The notes beneath the pieces were generated by a model. That model was not told the origin of the DNA and ran no database searches. It saw nothing but the letters and a program-made list of their open reading frames with translations. From positions 124,001-188,000 of the forward strand of contig UBZM01000036.1 in NCBI GenBank assembly GCA_900470095.1: DNA of 64,000 nucleotides, read 5' to 3'. Source of the stretch: Hyphomicrobiales bacterium (lineage in GTDB: Bacteria > Pseudomonadota > Alphaproteobacteria > Rhizobiales > Beijerinckiaceae). This document shows positions 60,193 through 64,000 of the stretch, piece by piece; position 1 is the stretch's first letter; each line of letters starts with the position of its first letter. The position numbers and the translations under genes were made by a program.

Positions 60193-61662
60193 TCAGACGA
60201 CGATGCGGCCGGGCGGCAGCGGGTCGTGGGGCCAAAGCGGCCGGGCGATCTTGCGATAGGGGTATTTGCGCACGTCGAGATGCGATGGGCCGCCGCCGTC
60301 AGTGTAGATCACCGCGCTGGCGATCGGCCCGTAAGCGGCATGGAAATGGTTGGTCGACTTGACGCTGACGATGCGCTTCTGCGTCGGGTCGATGCCGACG
60401 CTGGTAAAGATCTCGAGCCCCAGTGCCTGCGTGCGGTGCGATAATAGCGCGACGTCGATGCCGTCGATGCGGATGCCGACGGCATTGCCGATCGGGACCT
60501 TGGCCGTGCCGAAGCTCTGGGTGCCGTTGCGGATGGCGCCGAGCACTGTGACGTCGCCGTCGACCGGCTCGCCCGAGGTCGAGGCGGCCTTACCGCCGAA
60601 GCGCAGTGGGATGGTGGCGCCGACACCGGCGGTCAGGCAGAATTCGACGGCAACCGGGTCCCAGACCGGGCCGATCGCCGCATCGCGAATACCGCGTTCG
60701 CGCAGGCGGTGGATGATGTTGGTATTGTCGGACGCAGCACCACCACCGGCATTGTCGGTCGAATCCGCAATGACGCTCGGGCCGTTGGCGGAACTGCCGA
60801 GAGCCCGGTCGAGCGCCTCGTCGAGCGGAACCACGGGCGGGGCGAATTGCCCCTTGAGCGAACGGAACTCTTCGCCGAGCCGCGCGGCAAGGGCGTCTCC
60901 CGCAGCCTTGGCATTGTCGGTAACGACCAGGACCCGCGTGCCGATCTCCGGCACGTCGCCCTGCTGGAAACCGTGAGCCAGTGAAACCGACAGCACGCCG
61001 TCCTTGCCTTCGAGTGCGCTCATCCGGTCAACGAAGGAGCGACCGGGCTCGCGCGTGGTCGGCACCAGCTCGATCATCCGGCAGTCATAGAGCGACATCA
61101 CTGGCTTGATCGTGCCATGGATCGTCCCAAGGATGATGTCGACCAATTCTTCGGCCCGCTCGACGAAGTCGATATGCGGGTATTCCTTGTAGAGGATGAT
61201 GGCATCCGCCAGCCGCACGCGCTTTTCGGTCAGGTGGCAATGCGGATCGAGCTCGACACCGATCGGCACCTTCGGGCCGACGATGGCGCGGACATGCTCC
61301 AGAATGTCGCCCTCGCAATCGTCATAGCCATGCGCGACCATGGCCCCGTGCAGCCCGAGCAGGACGCCGTCGACCGGCATTGCGGCCTTGAGTTGGCCGA
61401 GGATCTCGTCCCGCATCTCCTCGTAATCGGCCTTGGCACAGGTTCCCGAGGGCTCGGCCCAGAAGCAGGAACCTTCGATCAGCGTGAAACCGTCTCGCTT
61501 TGCTCGCTGGCGCGCGACGTAAAGGGGCGCGGTGCAATGCGTCGCCCGGTCGGGATGCTGGCCGGCGGGAAAATAGGCCGATGCCTCGAAGTTCGTGCGG
61601 GATGTCGGGATAGGCGAAAACGTATTCGTCTCGGTAGCAAGCGACGCGGCGAACAGACGCAT
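60193..61662 (-). CDS. M81 family metallopeptidase (MlrC-like)
   Basis: A 489-residue protein of the MlrC family, named after the enzyme that finishes microcystin degradation. It shows RLFAASLATETNTFSPIPT at the N-terminus, LHGAMVAHGYDDCEGDILEHVR, the metal-site VELDPHCHLT and the MlrC C-terminal domain DSTDNAGGGAASDNT. Family members are often beside dipeptide ABC transporters and may act on unusual peptides. The start is ATG 61662; the longer frame to 61809 is not conserved-looking. First gene of the ABC run. Confidence 0.93.
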   Translation of the reverse strand: MRLFAASLATETNTFSPIPTSRTNFEASAYFPAGQHPDRATHCTAPLYVARQRAKRDGFTLIEGSCFWAEPSGTCAKADYEEMRDEILGQLKAAMPVDGVLLGLHGAMVAHGYDDCEGDILEHVRAIVGPKVPIGVELDPHCHLTEKRVRLADAIILYKEYPHIDFVERAEELVDIILGTIHGTIKPVMSLYDCRMIELVPTTREPGRSFVDRMSALEGKDGVLSVSLAHGFQQGDVPEIGTRVLVVTDNAKAAGDALAARLGEEFRSLKGQFAPPVVPLDEALDRALGSSANGPSVIADSTDNAGGGAASDNTNIIHRLRERGIRDAAIGPVWDPVAVEFCLTAGVGATIPLRFGGKAASTSGEPVDGDVTVLGAIRNGTQSFGTAKVPIGNAVGIRIDGIDVALLSHRTQALGLEIFTSVGIDPTQKRIVSVKSTNHFHAAYGPIASAVIYTDGGGPSHLDVRKYPYRKIARPLWPHDPLPPGRIVV

Positions 61663-62191
61663 AATCAGAGCCTTCCCGTTTCGTGCGGAGGCAAGCTCCG
61701 ACGTCAGCAATGCGCCTGTCAAGCTGCGTCGCAGCAAGAAAACCCACTTTGTGATGCTCGCAATCCCGGAGCTGAGGTCAATGGCCATTGACGACGGCAA
61801 TGGGAGCATTCGTCATTCTACATCCTATCCGCGCAAATTCACTTTGCCGTGTCACCCGGGGTGTAGGAGAATCCCACCGGCCGTCTGAAACTTGGGCCCC
61901 GGATACCGCTCATCATGTCGCTGCGGGCCGCGGTGGCCGTCGATCTGGTCGAGCAGATCGACGATTGGAACAACGCTCCGCGGGTAGGGGCGCGCAGGCC
62001 GCATGTGTTGGAGAGCGCCGGTTGGATTCAACGCGCAGATGCGGTCGGCCTGCCGCGATCATTGGCTTCCCTCTCCGGTCCAGCATCCAGAGGGCTCGAT
62101 CCCACTCCGGGCGACAATCGGACGCCGCCGCTGTGGAACCGCCAGCCGTCAGCGGCGTTAGCCAGCATGACGGGTCGCGAGGATTTGCCCC
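61663..62191. other. 529-base region without a supported gene
   Basis: It lies between the divergent M81 peptidase and small secreted protein genes, so it must hold both promoters. Frames present (for example 61915-62283) are unlike known proteins and overlap the next gene. I saw no clear repeats or hairpins. Confidence 0.5.
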
Positions 62192-62686
62192 ATGAACAGC
62201 ACTCGAGTCGGCGGGCTGCTCACCATTGGCCTGAGCGCGCTTGTTCTTGCGACACCCGCTCACTCTGCGGGATTCTTCGATGAACTGGCCCGCGCTGTGT
62301 TCGGGGGGCCACCTCCCCAGGTCTATCCGACTGCGCCTCAGCCGCTTGACGTAACCGTGAGGCCGGCGCGTCGTCAGCATCCGCGGAAAGTCGTGGCATC
62401 CAAGCCGACGCCTCCAGCCGTCAAGCTCGATCCGGCGACCGATCACTATTGGTATCTGGACGACTCAACCCTGCGCCGCGGGGACATCGTCGTCACGCGT
62501 TCGGACGTTCTGGTCTTCGAGGGGCGTGCCAGTCAAAATCACAGCGCCAGCGATTTTACGGCCCTCGGGAAGTCGCGCCTCGTATCCAGGTCCACCCAGC
62601 AGAAGGTCGAGGCGGCGGCGGGTGGTCGCAAGTTCGACCAGGAACCCAGCCCACGAACCATTGCTGAACGCGACCCAGCGAATTGA
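62192..62686 (+). CDS. Small secreted protein of unknown function
   Basis: A 164-residue protein with a signal peptide (LLTIGLSALVLATPAHSAG, cleavage about residue 26). A Pro/Arg-rich linker follows (about 40-75), then a compact domain with YWYLDDSTLRRGDIVVTRSDVLVFEGRAS and HSASDFTALGKSRLVSRST. The pattern resembles small periplasmic proteins common in Rhizobiales, often unnamed. Its function is unknown. It stands alone before groEL. Confidence 0.82.
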   Translation: MNSTRVGGLLTIGLSALVLATPAHSAGFFDELARAVFGGPPPQVYPTAPQPLDVTVRPARRQHPRKVVASKPTPPAVKLDPATDHYWYLDDSTLRRGDIVVTRSDVLVFEGRASQNHSASDFTALGKSRLVSRSTQQKVEAAAGGRKFDQEPSPRTIAERDPAN

Positions 62687-62909
62687 TCTGTGGCGCACGG
62701 ATCATTGTGCTGCAGGCGGCTGCCCGCGGGGCGCCGTGATCAGCTGCTGCGTCGCGGAATCTGATCCCACTGTGCATCGTGTTCCGGGTTGACGGAGAAG
62801 TGCTGCTGAATCCCCGCAGAGAGCGATATAATCAGCCCGATCGAGAGGAACCAGCCTGACCATATCCTGCTGCTGAACCGTTGAAATCCCCCTGAGGAGG
62901 ACCCGGATC

Positions 62910-64000
62910 ATGGCCGCCAAGGAGTTGAAATTCTCTTCTGATGCCCGCGAGAGGATGCTGCGCGGCGTCGAAATCCTGGCCAACGCCGTCAAGGTCACGC
63001 TTGGTCCCAAGGGGCGCAACGTTGTGATCGAGAAGTCGTTCGGTGCGCCCCGCATCACCAAGGACGGCGTCGCCGTCGCCAGGGAGATCGAACTCGCCGA
63101 CAAGTTCGAGAACATGGGCGCCAAGATGGTGCGCGAGGTCGCTTCAAAGCAGCATGATGCTGCTGGCGATGGCACCACGACCGCAACCGTGCTGGCCTAC
63201 GCCATCGTCCGTGAGGGAGCCAAGGCGGTCGCCGCCGGCATGAACCCGATGGATCTGAAGCGCGGCATCGACATGGCGGTCGAGGCTGCCGTGGCAGATT
63301 TCAAGAAGAACGCCAAGGCAGTTACTGCCAATAGAGAGATCGCCCAGATCGGCACCATTTCGGCGAATGGCGACACCAGGATCGGCGCGATGATCGCGGA
63401 GGCAATGAAGAAAGTCGGCAACGAGGGGGTCATCACGGTCGAGGAGGCAAAATCGCTCGAAATCGAGCTCGATGTGGTCGAGGGCATGCGGTTCGACCGT
63501 GGCTATATCTCACCCTATTTCATCACCGATGCGGAGAGGATGCGGGCTGAACTGGAAGACGCCTATATCCTGATCCACGAGAAGAAACTCTCTTCACTCC
63601 AGGCCATGCTGCCGCTGCTCGAAGCAGTGGTACAAACCGGCAAGCCACTGCTGATCATCGCCGAGGATGTGGAAGGCGAGGCTCTCGCCACGCTTGTCGT
63701 CAACAAGCTACGCGGCGGCCTCAAGGTCGCGGCCGTCAAGGCTCCGGGCTTCGGCGATCGCCGCAAGGCCATGCTGGAGGATATTGCGATCCTCACCGGT
63801 GGAACCGCCATTTCCGACGATCTCGGCATCAAGCTCGAGAACGTCACGCTCCAAATGCTCGGCGCTGCCAAGAAAATCATGATCGAGAAGGAAAGCACCA
63901 CCATCGTCGACGGTGCCGGTGGGAAGAAAGAGATCAGGGCGCGCGTTGCACAGATCAAGGCGCAGATCGAGGAGACCAGCTCAGACTACGATCGTGAGAA
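62910..64000 (+). CDS. groEL: Chaperonin GroEL (partial, runs off window)
   Basis: The first 363 residues of a 60-kDa chaperonin. AAKELKFSSDARERMLRGVEILANAVKVTLGPKGRNVVI, ITKDGVAVAREI and the ATPase AGDGTTTATVLA (Asp for ATP hydrolysis) are intact. The apical domain follows. In the segment SKQHDAAGDGTTT the QHD replaces the usual TND. No groES or CIRCE element is found upstream; GAGGAGG gives a strong ribosome binding site. It is probably an extra paralogue of the groESL-encoded copy. Confidence 0.96.
   Translation, partial: MAAKELKFSSDARERMLRGVEILANAVKVTLGPKGRNVVIEKSFGAPRITKDGVAVAREIELADKFENMGAKMVREVASKQHDAAGDGTTTATVLAYAIVREGAKAVAAGMNPMDLKRGIDMAVEAAVADFKKNAKAVTANREIAQIGTISANGDTRIGAMIAEAMKKVGNEGVITVEEAKSLEIELDVVEGMRFDRGYISPYFITDAERMRAELEDAYILIHEKKLSSLQAMLPLLEAVVQTGKPLLIIAEDVEGEALATLVVNKLRGGLKVAAVKAPGFGDRRKAMLEDIAILTGGTAISDDLGIKLENVTLQMLGAAKKIMIEKESTTIVDGAGGKKEIRARVAQIKAQIEETSSDYDRE

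Noticed and set aside
61915..62283. 122-codon frame before the small secreted protein
   Set aside because: It overlaps the next gene's signal peptide in another frame, has no credible ribosome binding site and no recognisable motif.
62687..62909. Possible groES or CIRCE element before groEL
   Set aside because: No frame resembles GroES and no TTAGCACTC-N9-GAGTGCTAA repeat was found.
62702..63178. 158-codon minus-strand frame upstream of and inside groEL
   Set aside because: Most of it is antisense to groEL; the part outside groEL is short and featureless.

Overview
The window reads as chromosomal DNA from a high-GC alphaproteobacterium of the order Hyphomicrobiales (Rhizobiales), plausibly Boseaceae or a relative. 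Supporting features are the gene order trpF-trpB-trpA-accD-folC, an AccD without its zinc-ribbon cysteines, a full Cpa/Tad pilus locus in the Caulobacter/Rhizobiales arrangement, a pca operon led by an IclR regulator, and a REP-like double hairpin of a kind common in this order. The genus is inference. About 60 protein genes are supported; the last (groEL) runs off the right edge. No rRNA, tRNA or CRISPR array was seen.

Layout. 1-6.4 kb: IYD-type nitroreductase, aldo/keto reductase, TypA/BipA GTPase with a clear terminator, an SdpR-SdpI pair and an orphan TAXI-type binding protein. 6.4-14 kb: trpF, trpB, a SIMPL-domain secreted protein, trpA, accD, folC, a second aldo/keto reductase and an L,D-transpeptidase. 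14-20.6 kb: aldose 1-epimerase, IclR regulator, pcaI-pcaJ-pcaH-pcaG, then a 2-keto-3-deoxygalactonokinase/ribokinase pair. 20.7-23 kb: membrane-anchored retropepsin-like protease and phosphomannomutase/phosphoglucomutase.

23-36.6 kb is the Tad pilus region: two TadE/G-like pseudopilins and a free-standing CpaC N-terminal domain protein on the minus strand; the Flp pilin and prepilin peptidase CpaA on the plus strand; then cpaB-cpaC-cpaD-cpaE-cpaF-tadB-tadC and a convergent tadD. Between cpaA and cpaB lies a segment bounded by 22-bp inverted repeats (18 of 22 matching). It holds the broken start of an IS5-type transposase and an intact PAP2-family membrane enzyme, so it looks like an IS relic carrying a passenger gene.

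36.7-51 kb: leucyl aminopeptidase, MarR regulator with a dyad at its start, NlpC/P60 hydrolase, MutS, a chemoreceptor-like protein with a LytS-type membrane sensor, NADP-malic enzyme, a degraded small ORF, a methyltransferase and a classical chemoreceptor. 51-62 kb is rich in peptide and amino-acid handling: M29 aminopeptidase, M20 amidohydrolase, a divergent MarR/EamA exporter pair around two palindromic operators, a D-cysteine desulfhydrase-like enzyme, and a peptide-type ABC importer (two permeases and a binding protein, no ATPase) with an M81 MlrC-type peptidase. The window closes with a small secreted protein and a groEL that has no groES directly upstream.
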